Part shown: positions 10,566 to 20,343 of the stretch, in pieces
Layout: the number at the start of each line of letters is the position of its first letter
Numbering within the stretch: the stretch's first letter is position 1
Assembly: GCA_014281115.1 (NCBI GenBank)
Contig: JACONQ010000002.1
Coordinates: 2,480,001-2,544,000 of the forward strand
Source of the DNA: Laburnicola sp. R22_1
Taxonomy: Eukaryota > Ascomycota > Dothideomycetes > Pleosporales > Didymosphaeriaceae
Reading direction: 5' to 3'
DNA length: 64,000 nucleotides
The notes under the pieces: generated by a model
What the model was told of the DNA's origin: nothing
The model's database searches: none
The model's input: only the letters and a program-made list of their open reading frames with translations
Translations under genes and position numbers: made by a program

Positions 10566-11261
10566 TGGCGCCGCACCCCGCACGATGGGGAAACGGTGAG
10601 GTGCGTGGAGGGTCGACAGCTGCGGTCCTTGCGCTTCGGCGGGAGCAGTATGCGCTCAGTGCTGGACGTCGCACAGTGCTCGGCAACGTATCGGCGGGCG
10701 TGATCCAAGCTGGCGTCGTATTTCAAAACAAAGGTGGAGCGAGGATGGAGAGGGACAGCGGAAAGGTTGGCAACTAGTTAGTGTGGGGAAGTAGTGAAAG
10801 CGAAGAAGACGGCCACACGTGATTCGTGGTGAAAGGGCCAAAGTGGATCGTGCCGCGCCATGTTTACAGCTTGCACAGCACTCAATGGAACACAGTAATT
10901 CGTGAAAATGTATGAATGAAGTGACTATGCATGGAAGGAGGGCTTGATGTCATTTTGATTTTTTTTGAAGGAGATGAGAAGTTGAGAGGCTGGGTGACGA
11001 TGCCGGGCAAGGCAAGACATGAGAAACGACAACCACTGGAAAAAGAAAATAAAGCTTGGTTGTCGTGGGAGTGAAAGCAGGGGCATGCGGACAAGCACGG
11101 GTTGCCCAGGCGCCGGCGCCGAGGGCACGTGAGGCGGTTACCAGTACAGTGAGCCGAGGCATTTCGGCGTCTCCACGATTTCGGCCGGCTTCGCGACGCA
11201 TGCTCTCGTCTTCTTGCTCCCACCTTCGCTTGATGATATCTATTGCACGTAGCTATTCAAC
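10566..11261. other. Divergent promoter region (MFS transporter / PEX14)
   Basis: About 700 bp between the start of the minus-strand transporter and the plus-strand peroxin gene, so both 5' regulatory regions lie here. No family-like open frame. I looked for GATA-type elements (HGATAR), expected if a SreA-like iron regulator acts on the transporter: GATATC-type cores are present but none is decisive. Confidence 0.45.
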
Positions 11262-12536
11262 ATGGTCCGCGAGGACCTCGTAGTGTCGGCTGTAAGTGGT
11301 GTGCCATAGACTGCTTTGGAGCGATACTGACACGCGCAGGTCTCTTGTACGTTGGGCACGACCTCCCGCCATCGCTCCCTTCACTGATCCGTGTCGCAGT
11401 CCTCCAGGATCCCTCCGTCGCCAATTCGCCCCTCGAGAAGCGCATCGCCTTCCTTCAGTCGAAAAACCTCACCCAGGAGGAGATCGACGTCTCGCTCGCA
11501 CGCGCCTCCGAAGACGGCAGCCATCCCTCCTCTCCAGCTCCGCCGAGCTCTCCGCCCTCGAGCTATGCATACAGACCGCCCCCGACTGCGCCAGCGTATG
11601 GCAACTATCCTCCACCCGGGTACTGGCAACAGCCGCCGCCGCCAGAGTAAGAAACCTAGAGTCGGCGGAGAAGGCCGACACCCAAGCTGACAATTGAGAA
11701 GGCCCCCGAAACGAGACTGGCGCGACTACTTCATCATGGCTACGGTAATGGGCGGCGTGAGCTACGGCCTCTACTTCACAGCAAAGCGCTACATCATGCC
11801 CCTCATTGCCCCGCCCACGCCGCCCCAGCTCGAACAGGACAAAGCTTCCATTGACGAGTCCTTCAAGCGGGCCTTCGACCTGCTCGACCAGCTGAATACC
11901 GACACATCGGCGCTCAAAGCTTCCGAGGAAGCGCGGACAACGAGGCTTGATAGCGCGCTTGGAGAAATGGAGAGCGTGCTGGCGAGCTTGAAGGAGTCCT
12001 CGAAGCGCCAAGGAGACGATAATAGAAGGATAGAAGACGATGTGCGCGGCCTGCGGGATCTCATTCCCAAGGCTCTCGAGGCGCAGAAGGATGCGACAGA
12101 CACGCGACTGAAGGAGCTGTCAGGCGAGCTGAAGAGCTTGAAGACACTCGTTGGCAACCGAATGGGAGCCGGGGCAGCGCGTCCGCCCACGGCCTCGACG
12201 ACTGCCAGCTACTATGGCGGAGGACAGACTCTGGGCTCCGCCTCGACGCCTCCCGTCAACGCGACTGCCACGCCTGCCACGCCTGCAACACCGGCACCGG
12301 CACCGGCACCGCCCGCAATACCAAGCGAGCAGCCAACAGCCGCGAGCACAGCCGATGCTCAAGGAAGCAGCGCACCATCAGCCCCCGAGAAACCAGTCTC
12401 GTCGCCATACGGCAGGATTGCCAACGGCCGGGCTGCCATTCCAGCGTGGCAGATGGCAGCCGCGAAGAAGAACGAGGAAGCAAAGAAGGACACGAGCGAG
12501 AGCGGCACCGCGGCCGACGCCAGCGCGAGCTCGTAG
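11262..12536 (+). CDS. pex14: Peroxin 14, peroxisomal docking protein
   Basis: Membrane component of the peroxisomal import docking complex; it binds the PEX5 and PEX7 cargo receptors and PEX13. The model has four exons: 11262-11291, 11340-11346 (a 7-nt microexon), 11400-11646, and 11702 (or 11699) to 12536; about 372 residues. Splicing through the microexon yields VREDLVVSAVSFLQDPSVANSPLEKRI..., the conserved Pex14 N-terminal receptor-binding domain, continuing to LTQEEIDVSLARA. A Pro-rich linker follows, then PKRDWRDYFIMATVMGG with a hydrophobic stretch (membrane anchor), then a long coiled-coil region (about residues 150-260), and an Ala/Pro/Thr-rich tail. The last acceptor is ambiguous because two AGs lie 3 bp apart. 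Family and start are well supported. Confidence 0.92.
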
Positions 12537-14024
12537 GACCAGCTAGTGTGCCTCTGTATTAGTTCTCTAGTCCGCTATTCTAGCCTGTATTATGGTTATG
12601 CCTTTGGTTTCAGGACATGATTATAGTATAACAATGACGCATTCTGAGCAGCTTTCATCCGTGACGGCCTCGCTTACTTTCTGACGCCGCGTAGCCAATT
12701 AGGCACCCTGGACTGTGATCCTGAATGAATCTGTATGAGGAATTGTCGATGACGCATCGGAGGCGCTAATAGCGAGCTGGGCTGCGATTTTCATTGGATG
12801 GGAACACAGCCTGCGGAGATGCAAGCCTGTGGGAGCTTTGAGCTGCCATGTATACTCACCCCCTCAACCCTCTTTCAACCCACTCAATCTTCCACCCACC
12901 CCCGAAACCTCCCAAAATGCGTCGCTCCAGCCCATCCAGCCCATCCAGCACCACACCTTCCACAGATCCAGATCCAGATTCCGATACCAACCTCACGCGC
13001 TCCCGAGCTGCTTCCACAGCATCAACAACATCCTCAACTTCTTCTTCTTCTCCCTCACACCCCCATCCCCATCCCTTCTAGCATCATCGTAATCGAAGAC
13101 GGCGTCGTGCGGCAGATTGAGACGATCAGGGTCGGCAGTGGTACTGGCGCTGGTGCTGGTGTGCTGGTGTGTGCGGGCTTCTTGAGGAGAGGGAGAGAAA
13201 TAGAGGGAGGACGAAGAAGAGCGGGAGGGCGAAGGGGCGGTGTTATGCCAGACCTAGACCTGGGGCTGGGGCTGGAGCTGGGGCTGGGAGTGGGACTGGG
13301 GATGATAGGGGGAACGAGAGGGATGGGAGGGTGGTTGGCTGATTACGAAAGAAAGAGGAGAGGAGATGAGATGAGATGAGTCTTGCGCCTTCGATCCGCG
13401 TACCCATCCCATCTGCCTGGGCTGGGCTAGGCTGGGCTGAGCTGCTGCGGGGACGCGGGTTGGTACACACGCAACGGCTGGCTCAGCCTGGGTGGCTGGG
13501 TTTTACGGTTTCACATTAGTGGGCAGACTTGCTGGAGGGGAGGAAGAGGGGGGAGGAGGAGAGGATGGTGGAGCGTCGGGGCGGGGTGGGGATGGAATCA
13601 AAGAGCGCATCTTGACACTTCTCCGCTTGGTTCCACAGAGCTGGGAGCACGATATGCAAGCAGCGAGTTCTGCGGAGATTTCTGAGGGGGTGGGGTGTGT
13701 TGGTTGTGCGTGTGGGGTGTGTTGGCTGTGCGGAAAAATGCGATGAAATGCGATGGAGGGTCTGTGTGAGGTGTAATGATGCGGATGGGTAGGGGTTGAT
13801 GAGTGTGCGCTTGGTGGCATCTCTGAACAGTTGAACATTTGGAGGTTGTAGCTGGTAACGAACTGCCACGCGGTTTTGAATAAAAGCCCCCATCTTCCCC
13901 CCAGCCACGCATATTGCATCTATTTCCGCTCTCCCTCCTCATCCTGCCTCCACGTACGCACAAACTGCTGTATCCGTCGCGTCGCGTACCAGCACACCTC
14001 TTCCTTCCTTCCACCCCACCCCAC
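12537..14024. other. Intergenic, low complexity
   Basis: About 1.5 kb between the convergent PEX14 and dioxygenase genes. Open frames exist on both strands but are Pro/Ser- or Gly/Arg-rich readings of skewed sequence. It contains a G-rich hexanucleotide tract (CTGGGG-type, about 13,258-13,302). No recognisable protein, RNA gene or mobile element. Confidence 0.5.
13258..13302. repeat. G-rich hexanucleotide tract (GGGGCT)n
   Basis: Imperfect tandem CTGGGG/CTGGAG units read directly over about 45 bp. The runs of three or four G could in principle form a G-quadruplex on the + strand; nothing else supports a function. Confidence 0.75.
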
Positions 14025-15232
14025 TCAATCCACCCCCGGCACCAACTGCCCATTAATAATCATCATATTATCCCTCCCCAATCTCCTCATCGCCTTCAAC
14101 GCCTCCTCATCCCGCAGCTTCTTCGTCTCTTCATCCGTCACCAGCACAAAGTCATACGTCAATAACTTCGTCCCCTCTTCGACGCCATACTCGCGCGCCT
14201 GCTCAGCGGACACAGTGCCCAGATCAACGATGAGCGACTCTTTAACCCCGAACACCGCGTCGGACGTTTCGTACGGGTCGCCGCGGAGGTAGAGTGCGCT
14301 GCGTAAAAGTCAACACAAAGGCACCAACAAAGCCCACCCACCAGCACGCAAACGCCAAAACAACCCAAAACAAAGGTACTGTACTGCAAAACGAAACACG
14401 CCCACATACGTAATCAAATGATCAAACCCCTCCTTCTCAAACATAAAATGCATATGACTCGGCCTCCACGCATGTCTCCCCAGCACCCCCAACATTTTCC
14501 CCACCGGCCCATCACTCGGAATACAATACGGCACGGGGACAATCGCTTTGAACCAAAACACGCCATCCGACCCGCTGCGCAGCACAGCGCGGCCGTCGGC
14601 GCTAGCCCCCGTGTACCCCTCGTACTGCACGTCGTACACGCCCTTGCTGTCTGTTTCCCAGATGTCGATTTTGACCCCGGGGATGGGCGCGCCGGCGGTC
14701 GATTTCACGGTGCAGATGCAGAGCAGGGGCGTGCCGGCGGGGTCGTGCGAGATGGAAGAGCCGGCGGACTGGGAGGGCGCCGTGTGCGTGTGGTAGGGGC
14801 CTAGGACTGTGCCTTCGGTTGAGAGGGGGGGTTTGGGGTGGTCGATGGAGTCGATGAGGAGGGAGAGGCCGAGCGTGTCGGAGAGGAGGATGAATTCCTG
14901 TTATATCCCAAGATGCGAAACCCATTAGCTGTTATGTCCCTATATTATGTACGCGTCCTCGGAGTTTGAGAGAAATTTGTCAAAGGGGCGTGTACCTGCC
15001 GCACATCTGTGCATTTTTGCCCGACGGCCGTGAGGAACTGGATGCCTGCCATCCATTCGTCGGTGCTGAGGCGGGTTTCGCGCGCAAAGTCGTGCAGGTG
15101 CGTGACGAGGCGTTCGAGGATGTATTTTAGGCGCGCGTCGGCGGTTTGGCCGTTTATTCTGTGGACATTTTCGGTGATGTTGTCGATTGTGAGGTCTTTG
15201 AGGATGGGGACTGAGGGGTTGGGACCTGTCAT
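14025..15232 (-). CDS. Intradiol ring-cleavage dioxygenase (catechol/hydroxyquinol 1,2-dioxygenase type)
   Basis: Non-haem Fe(III) enzyme that opens catechol-type rings between the hydroxyls, feeding muconate or maleylacetate into the 3-oxoadipate route. Exons 15232-14996, 14897-14410 and 14298-14025 (GT-AG introns of 98 and 111 bp) give 332 residues, near the usual length of fungal members. The four iron ligands are visible: Tyr167 (in DSKGVYDV), Tyr203 (PVPYCIPSDGPVG), His227 and His229 (RPSHMHF). The N-terminal helical dimerisation domain includes DEWMAGIQFLTAVGQKCTD. The LGPYH sequence before the catalytic domain resembles hydroxyquinol and catechol 1,2-dioxygenases; I cannot separate these substrates by eye. 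No signal peptide, so an intracellular enzyme is expected. Confidence 0.92.
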
Positions 15233-16060
15233 TGTGGGCTACGGTGATGAATGAGTTGTTGAGAGTGAGATGGGACTATAGAGATGATGCGAGGGTAGCT
15301 TTAGAACATAGGTGCGTGGAGGAGCAATTGGGATTTGGATTCAGATGGTAAGCGATTGTCGATTGAGCTTCCGTTCAGTCGGTGGTGGGAGTCGGATTGC
15401 GGGGTAGCATCATGCTCAGATGCTCCACCATTCATTCATTCATATCAGTTTATAGTCGACCTAACCTTTTACAGATTATGAGACTTAACAGCAAGCACAA
15501 CTAAGGTTCAACAGCCAAAGTACGTAAAAAAAAGGGCGCGATTGGGATCAGCCACAGTAGGGAGCCGAAGCATGACGCGATAATTATAAGGGCCGATCAC
15601 ATAACAGCGAACCATAGGACAGTGACCTCAGAGTCACCATTCGACTACGGAACTCCGAAGGGCGGCGAATACAATCGTCAACTTCAAACTGTGCACTGCG
15701 TAAAACTCAACAAAGTACTCAACGGGTCTGCATCGAAGACCTGATGCTCCACCGAGACGAATGTGCTAACATGCCACACAGCGGCCGACGCTCATAGGCT
15801 TGATGAGAATAGAGAATGACGTGTGCTGCGTTGCCCCGCTTGTTGTCGGGGTGAAACGGGGGCGCGCTCGGTACTTGACGAATGTGGGGTAAGCCAGAAC
15901 ATCTGGGGGCACGTGATAGCGCACTACATCTGAATCTTGATCTTGAAGAAGCGATAGGGAGATGTAGAGAACGCGCCCTGGGCTTTTGTAAGAGCCGTGA
16001 TCGAACTCGATGTGATCTAGATCATTACTCCTCTTTTTGCGGCTTTGCTCGGCCAGTGAG
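15233..16060. other. Intergenic; contains unmutated member of a repeat pair
   Basis: 5' region of the dioxygenase and 3' region of the kinase gene. No coding frame of interest. At 15,675-15,742 it contains the intact copy of a 68 bp sequence whose transition-mutated partner is at 17,182-17,249 (annotated separately). Confidence 0.5.
15675..15742 (+). repeat. 68 bp repeat, unmutated copy
   Basis: Begins TCGTCAACTTCAAACTG and ends ATCGAAGACCT. It aligns without gaps to 17,182-17,249; about 20 positions differ and every one is C-to-T or G-to-A from this copy to the other. Probably a fragment of a dispersed repeat. Confidence 0.85.
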
Positions 16061-16717
16061 TCATTCGTACCGTTCATCTCTAGCCCCCAAACGTACTCCC
16101 CTCTCTTCCAACACCTTCTGAATATCCATAGCAACTGTCTCGATATCAGCCTCAGTATTCACCTCCACCAACTTCCCCTTCTCGCGATAAACTTCCAGTA
16201 CTTCCGCCGTCGCACCATCAAACGTATCAATCCGCTTTTGTATCGTCTCCTTGTCATCATCCGCCCGCGCCCGCCTTAGAAGCCGCTCCATCAAGACCTC
16301 ATTCGAGCACTTCAATACCAAAACTGTATGAATTGGCTCGATTTCTTCTTCAAAGCACTTCGCTGCATCGACTCGTCTCGGGCTACCTGAAGTACCGTCA
16401 GTCCTAGCTCTATCTAGCGCTTCGATTAAATGCGTACCGTCAACGAAAAACAATTGTATGTTTTCTTTTACCAGCTCATTGATGCGTCTCTTCAGCAGTG
16501 CGATTGTCATCTGTTTCGGCCCTAGTTTGCCAGCTGCGACGTTTTCGCGGAGAAGAGAAGCCCAGGGACTGTTCTCGTTTTGTGCTTCCGCGCGGAGCAA
16601 ATCGCCGGCACTGAGGTGGGCGCAGTGGTAGCGGGTTTGGAGGATGGCGCATTGGGTGCCTTTGCCGGAACCAGGGGGGCCGAGGACGGAGATTATCTGG
16701 ACGGGGGTGTGGGACAT
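16061..16717 (-). CDS. UMP-CMP / adenylate kinase family nucleoside monophosphate kinase
   Basis: Transfers phosphate from ATP to a nucleoside monophosphate. The P-loop GPPGSGKGT is at residues 13-21, then SAGDLLRAE, and a lid region RLLRRARADDDKETIQKR. The region is one open frame of 218 codons, but it contains a 51 bp intron in frame (16437-16387, GTACGC...TTCAG, with CTGAC branch-like sequence). Removing it restores the family motif DG-x-PR as VDGSPRRVDAAKCFEEE. Unspliced, the motif is broken by 17 residues not expected in the family. The spliced protein (16717-16438 joined to 16386-16061) is 201 residues, matching UMP-CMP kinases. Ser replaces the usual Phe in DGFPR. Which nucleotide is preferred cannot be told from sequence alone. 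Confidence 0.88.
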   Translation of the reverse strand: MSHTPVQIISVLGPPGSGKGTQCAILQTRYHCAHLSAGDLLRAEAQNENSPWASLLRENVAAGKLGPKQMTIALLKRRINELVKENIQLFFVDGTHLIEALDRARTDGTSGSPRRVDAAKCFEEEIEPIHTVLVLKCSNEVLMERLLRRARADDDKETIQKRIDTFDGATAEVLEVYREKGKLVEVNTEADIETVAMDIQKVLEERGVRLGARDERYE

Positions 16718-17613
16718 TATTGCGTAAAATGTGGGGTTGTTGGCGTTATAGTAGCAGAGTCTTAAGAAGAGACAGTTGTTTGTGCTGAAACGATGAGTCG
16801 GCTGTTGTGGATCTTTCCATGGGCTTGTGGATATCTTTTTCTTGGACTTGTAAGCTAGTGCGAGAGGAAACGGCCTAGGCCAGATTTGCTGAGATGTAGA
16901 TCAAGATCACCACATGTGTGATATTCCTCCACTTATACAATTCGAAATGGCCCCGAAGAACTGTGTGCTTTGGAACACAGACCATCTGCTAACACATATT
17001 CACGACGCAAAGGAGATGTAAAGCTCCATGGCGAAAGAAGGGTTGGGTTCCCAATACGAAGGACGTATGACTTCCTATCTCCAAGCGTCTGCGGCCGTAA
17101 ACTCATGCCTGATCCATCGGAGTCGAATTCACCATTCTTGAACCGCCTCTCACATGGAGAAATGAAGACTGGCATGAAGATTTATTAACTTTAAACTATA
17201 CACTATATAAAACTTAATAAAGTACTTAATAGATCTATATTAAAGATCTTCTAGAGTCCATACCAACTGTACTAAAGAGAATGATTTTATCCAATTCGAC
17301 CTGCGAATTAGTGCTCACTCAGATGATCTTCTGCCGCAAAGGCACCTCTTGCTCTGTATGGCCATAGTCGCCATTGACAGCCGTACACTTCATTCTCTCC
17401 CGAGTAGTACAGATTAAAATAAGCGCATTGATTGGGCACATCGCTCATTCCTGGGCCGTTTTACGCGCGCTAGACTTATGCACTACGCCTCCATGGAGAT
17501 GAACCAAGCATCTAGCATTTATATAAGTAATGTCCCGTTGCGATCGCAACTCCAAAGCAACCAAAGGCGCTGCGTATAGCGCATCTCTTATCTCGCTCCC
17601 TCATCATCTCACT
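16718..17613. other. Intergenic; contains a RIP-mutated repeat fragment
   Basis: No supported gene. It includes the 5' flank of the kinase, a short AT-rich tract around 17,180-17,250 that is the mutated member of the 68 bp repeat pair, and the 5' flank of the P450 remnant. Confidence 0.5.
17182..17249 (+). repeat. 68 bp repeat, RIP-mutated copy
   Basis: Gapless partner of 15,675-15,742. All of the roughly 20 differences are transitions in the direction expected for RIP (C-to-T on one strand, G-to-A on the other), with no transversions inside the aligned block. Flanking DNA on both sides is unrelated. Confidence 0.85.
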
Positions 17614-19191
17614 ATGGAGGTTCTCAGGAGCCCAACCGTGGTCGCAGGCTTGGTGTTTGCATTCGTATTGCTGACCGCTTTTATTCACCAAAGACGTTAG
17701 AATGCACAGGCAGCAAAGAATGGCTTTGCCACACCAACCAAATACCGCGGACTCGACCATCTTCTAGGCCTGGACAATGTCATCAAACTGTTCGGAGATA
17801 TCGCGGTCCTGCAGCGCAATCGCCTCCGATACGGCAGAACTTTCATCGTCAAGCCATTGCTCGGACAATCTATCATCGTCACATCCGATTCCGAAAATGT
17901 CCAAAGACTCTTCGGTAGCGTGGAGAATGACTTTGGAAACTTCTGGCGTAGAGATCCTTTCCAGCCGTTTACTGGACGCGGTATGCTCACGGAAGATGGC
18001 GAAGACTGGAAAATTTCGAGGAGGATGGTCAGGCCTTCCTTCGCGAAGAAGAATATCGCGGACTTAGAGTACTATGGCAAAGTTGTGGATGACGCGCTGG
18101 AACAGATACCCGGCGGTGGAGAAACCGTGGATATGCACCCGTTACTGGTCAAGGCCGTAAGTGGTTCAATGACGAGAAAGAGCGCAGCGAATTGATGTAC
18201 CAAACGCAGTTCATGAATAACGCCTTGCATTTCGTCCTCGGATACGATGCTATGCAACCCCACCCCAGCGCTCCACTCTCGAGAGACAACTTTATCAGCT
18301 GTTGAGAGGCTGGCATGGTAGGAATAGGCTTGCGCATCATCACAGGCAGGTTGAGAGGCCTTCTCTCGGAAGGGCAGTTCAAGTCGGCATGTTCCAAAGT
18401 CCACGCTTTTGTTGACTTTCACATAAAGAGCGGCTGAGAGTAAGAGCGAGAAAGACAGCCAAGTTATAGCCGAGTCTCTACTTGCTCAGACTGAAGATCG
18501 CCTGCTAGCTCGGAACATGTTGGTTCAAACGGCAATCGGTGCTCAAGATACGACTTCCGTATTAACGAGTGGTGCGATTTACCTGCTTGCACGACACCCG
18601 GGGTTCTGGAAGGAATTGCGGGACGAGGTTTTGAAACGAGGCAGCGACTTGTTCCATTTCGATACGTTGCGTACGAACGCGGTTATTCAAATTTTGCTTC
18701 TCGAATGTGAGTTCGGTTCGTTGATCCTCCTCATCAACAAGGGCAATTGACGTATGATTTCAGGCCTGCGCCTACGGCCAGTGTTCCCCGCTATGGACCG
18801 TGTAGCCATCCGCGACACAAACCTTCCCACGGGTGGGGGCGAAAACGGCAAGTCGCCCATTCTCGTCAAAGCCGGCACCCGCGTACAACCTGCGTTGTAT
18901 ACCCTCTTCCGCGAAGAATCCGTCTTCAGGCCAGATGCCGAAACGTTCAACCCGCATCGCTGGAAATCTATCAAGCTGGCGCAATGGGAGTATATCCCAT
19001 TCGGAGGCGGACCAAGAGCATGTTTAGGAAAAGATAAGAATCTTGTCGAGGCAGGGTATCTATTGGCGAAGCTCGCAGCTACATTCGAGACGCTGGAAAG
19101 TCGGCATGATCGGCCGTGGCAGGGAGAAACCAAAATAACTTGCGCAAATAAACATGGCTGTCTCGTCGCGTTCAATAGAAAGGTGGGATGA
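17614..19191 (+). pseudogene. Cytochrome P450 remnant (CYP52-like), disabled
   Basis: A membrane-bound P450 monooxygenase gene, most like the fungal alkane/fatty-acid hydroxylases. It has an N-terminal anchor (VVAGLVFAFVLLTAFI), I-helix GAQDTTS, K-helix E-C-L-R (after splicing 18706/18764), PTGGG loop, FNPHRW, and haem loop FGGGPRACLG with the Cys ligand. Introns at 18157-18209 and 18707-18763 are GT-AG. It is broken: TAG at 17698-17700 (codon 29), TGA at 18303-18305, and a frame change between about 18,420 and 18,440, where HAFVDFHIKS continues in the next frame as AAESKSEKDSQVIAE. The stops fit C-to-T changes of CAG and CGA codons. The mutated repeat just upstream fits RIP leaking from a nearby repeat, though ordinary decay is possible. 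Confidence 0.85.
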
Positions 19192-20343
19192 TATAACAAG
19201 TATAAGCTCTATCCCGGCAAACCGTATCCCATGGAGGTACCAAGCGTTTTGGTGATATACTTGAAGGATCAATTGTTGGTTGACGCCTATATCACGGCTT
19301 CAAAAGCTGTGGCTCATGACGATAAGATGCAAGAGGCTCTGTAGGTTCAGAATACCTGGAAGTCAAAAGTGAGAGTGAGAAGGAAGCTCATGTTGGGTAA
19401 TAGTGTAATTTAGGCTTAAGTCGCAAGTCATGCAATCAGTAACTCGGCGAGCTCGCCCGAAAAGAGGGAGTAAAGAAGAAGATAGAGGTGTAGATAATAA
19501 TGTGCTGCGATATGTAATTGAGGAAGAGCCTTTATGGTGGGAGAAGAGGTCACTGTCGAAGTGATGTTGCCCATTCATTCTTTTCCGCGCACAAGAGGAC
19601 AAGACGACGATGGCGGCGCTTGCCGAACTAGGTATGGCGTGCAAAATAGCCCGGGCGCCGATCAATCACATGATCGTCCGACCGCTGCTGCTTGTGACTC
19701 CCCCCCCCCTCGAACTCGCGAAGTTTAGGCCGGTAAACTTCTATCCGTCGGATGCCGCTTCAACATCGTACACTCACGTCTTCTAACCCCGTTTCGTACG
19801 CATCTGCTGTTCATCCCTCACCGCCATGACGACGGACTCACGGCACTTGAATGCATATCGGAAGAGGGGTACCCCTTCCTTCTTATTCAAAGCTCTCAAG
19901 GTAAACGTATCTGCTGCAGCCAATTGTTTGGATGGTTATTGCCCTCGGAGAGACTTTCGGCACAACCTGGTTTTCCCTGAGCCGCATGTGGGACGCTAGA
20001 AGCTTCTTCGTTGTCAAGCTCCACCTCGAGCGCCCGGGAGTCTCGGTACGAAGCTTGTAGACTCGCCGGCCTTGCCTGCTTTGTGCTGTAGGTCAGCCGA
20101 CTACGACGCCCGATCAAGCTGGAGAGACCATGATTTTGCAGTCTCTGCGGTGCAGACTCCACACGCTCGTCACCGTGGGGTCGTGCGAGGAGAAACACGG
20201 GGATCTCTCAGCCCTGATCGAGCGAAGTGGGTCTTCCCTTAGGCATTATAAAAGGCAGAGGCCCCACCGGTGAGCAAAAATGTTGCGCGTTCTCTTATTA
20301 ATCATATTTTCCCTAGCACTTTCGTCGTCGCTCATCGAGAACA
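19192..20343. other. Intergenic / sugar-transporter promoter
   Basis: Mostly regulatory sequence upstream of the MFS sugar transporter. It includes a homopolymer C tract near 19,700. A short frame from the ATG at 19,826 (MTTDSRHLNAYRKRG...) stays open about 60 codons but has no family resemblance. Confidence 0.45.
20247..20254 (+). promoter_or_regulatory. TATA box of the sugar transporter gene
   Basis: TATAAAAG lies 90 bp upstream of the ATG at 20,344, at the distance expected for a TATA element with a short leader. It is the clearest core promoter motif in the window. Inference from motif and position only. Confidence 0.6.

Noticed and set aside
12798..13379. 193-residue frame between PEX14 and the dioxygenase
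   Set aside because: Pro-, then Gly/Arg-rich reading of skewed low-complexity DNA including the GGGGCT tract; no family resemblance and no intron structure.
19826..20008. Possible short gene starting MTTDSRHLNAYRKRG
   Set aside because: About 60 codons with no similarity I can name; a splice variant would need a 19-bp intron, which is too short. It sits in the sugar-transporter promoter.
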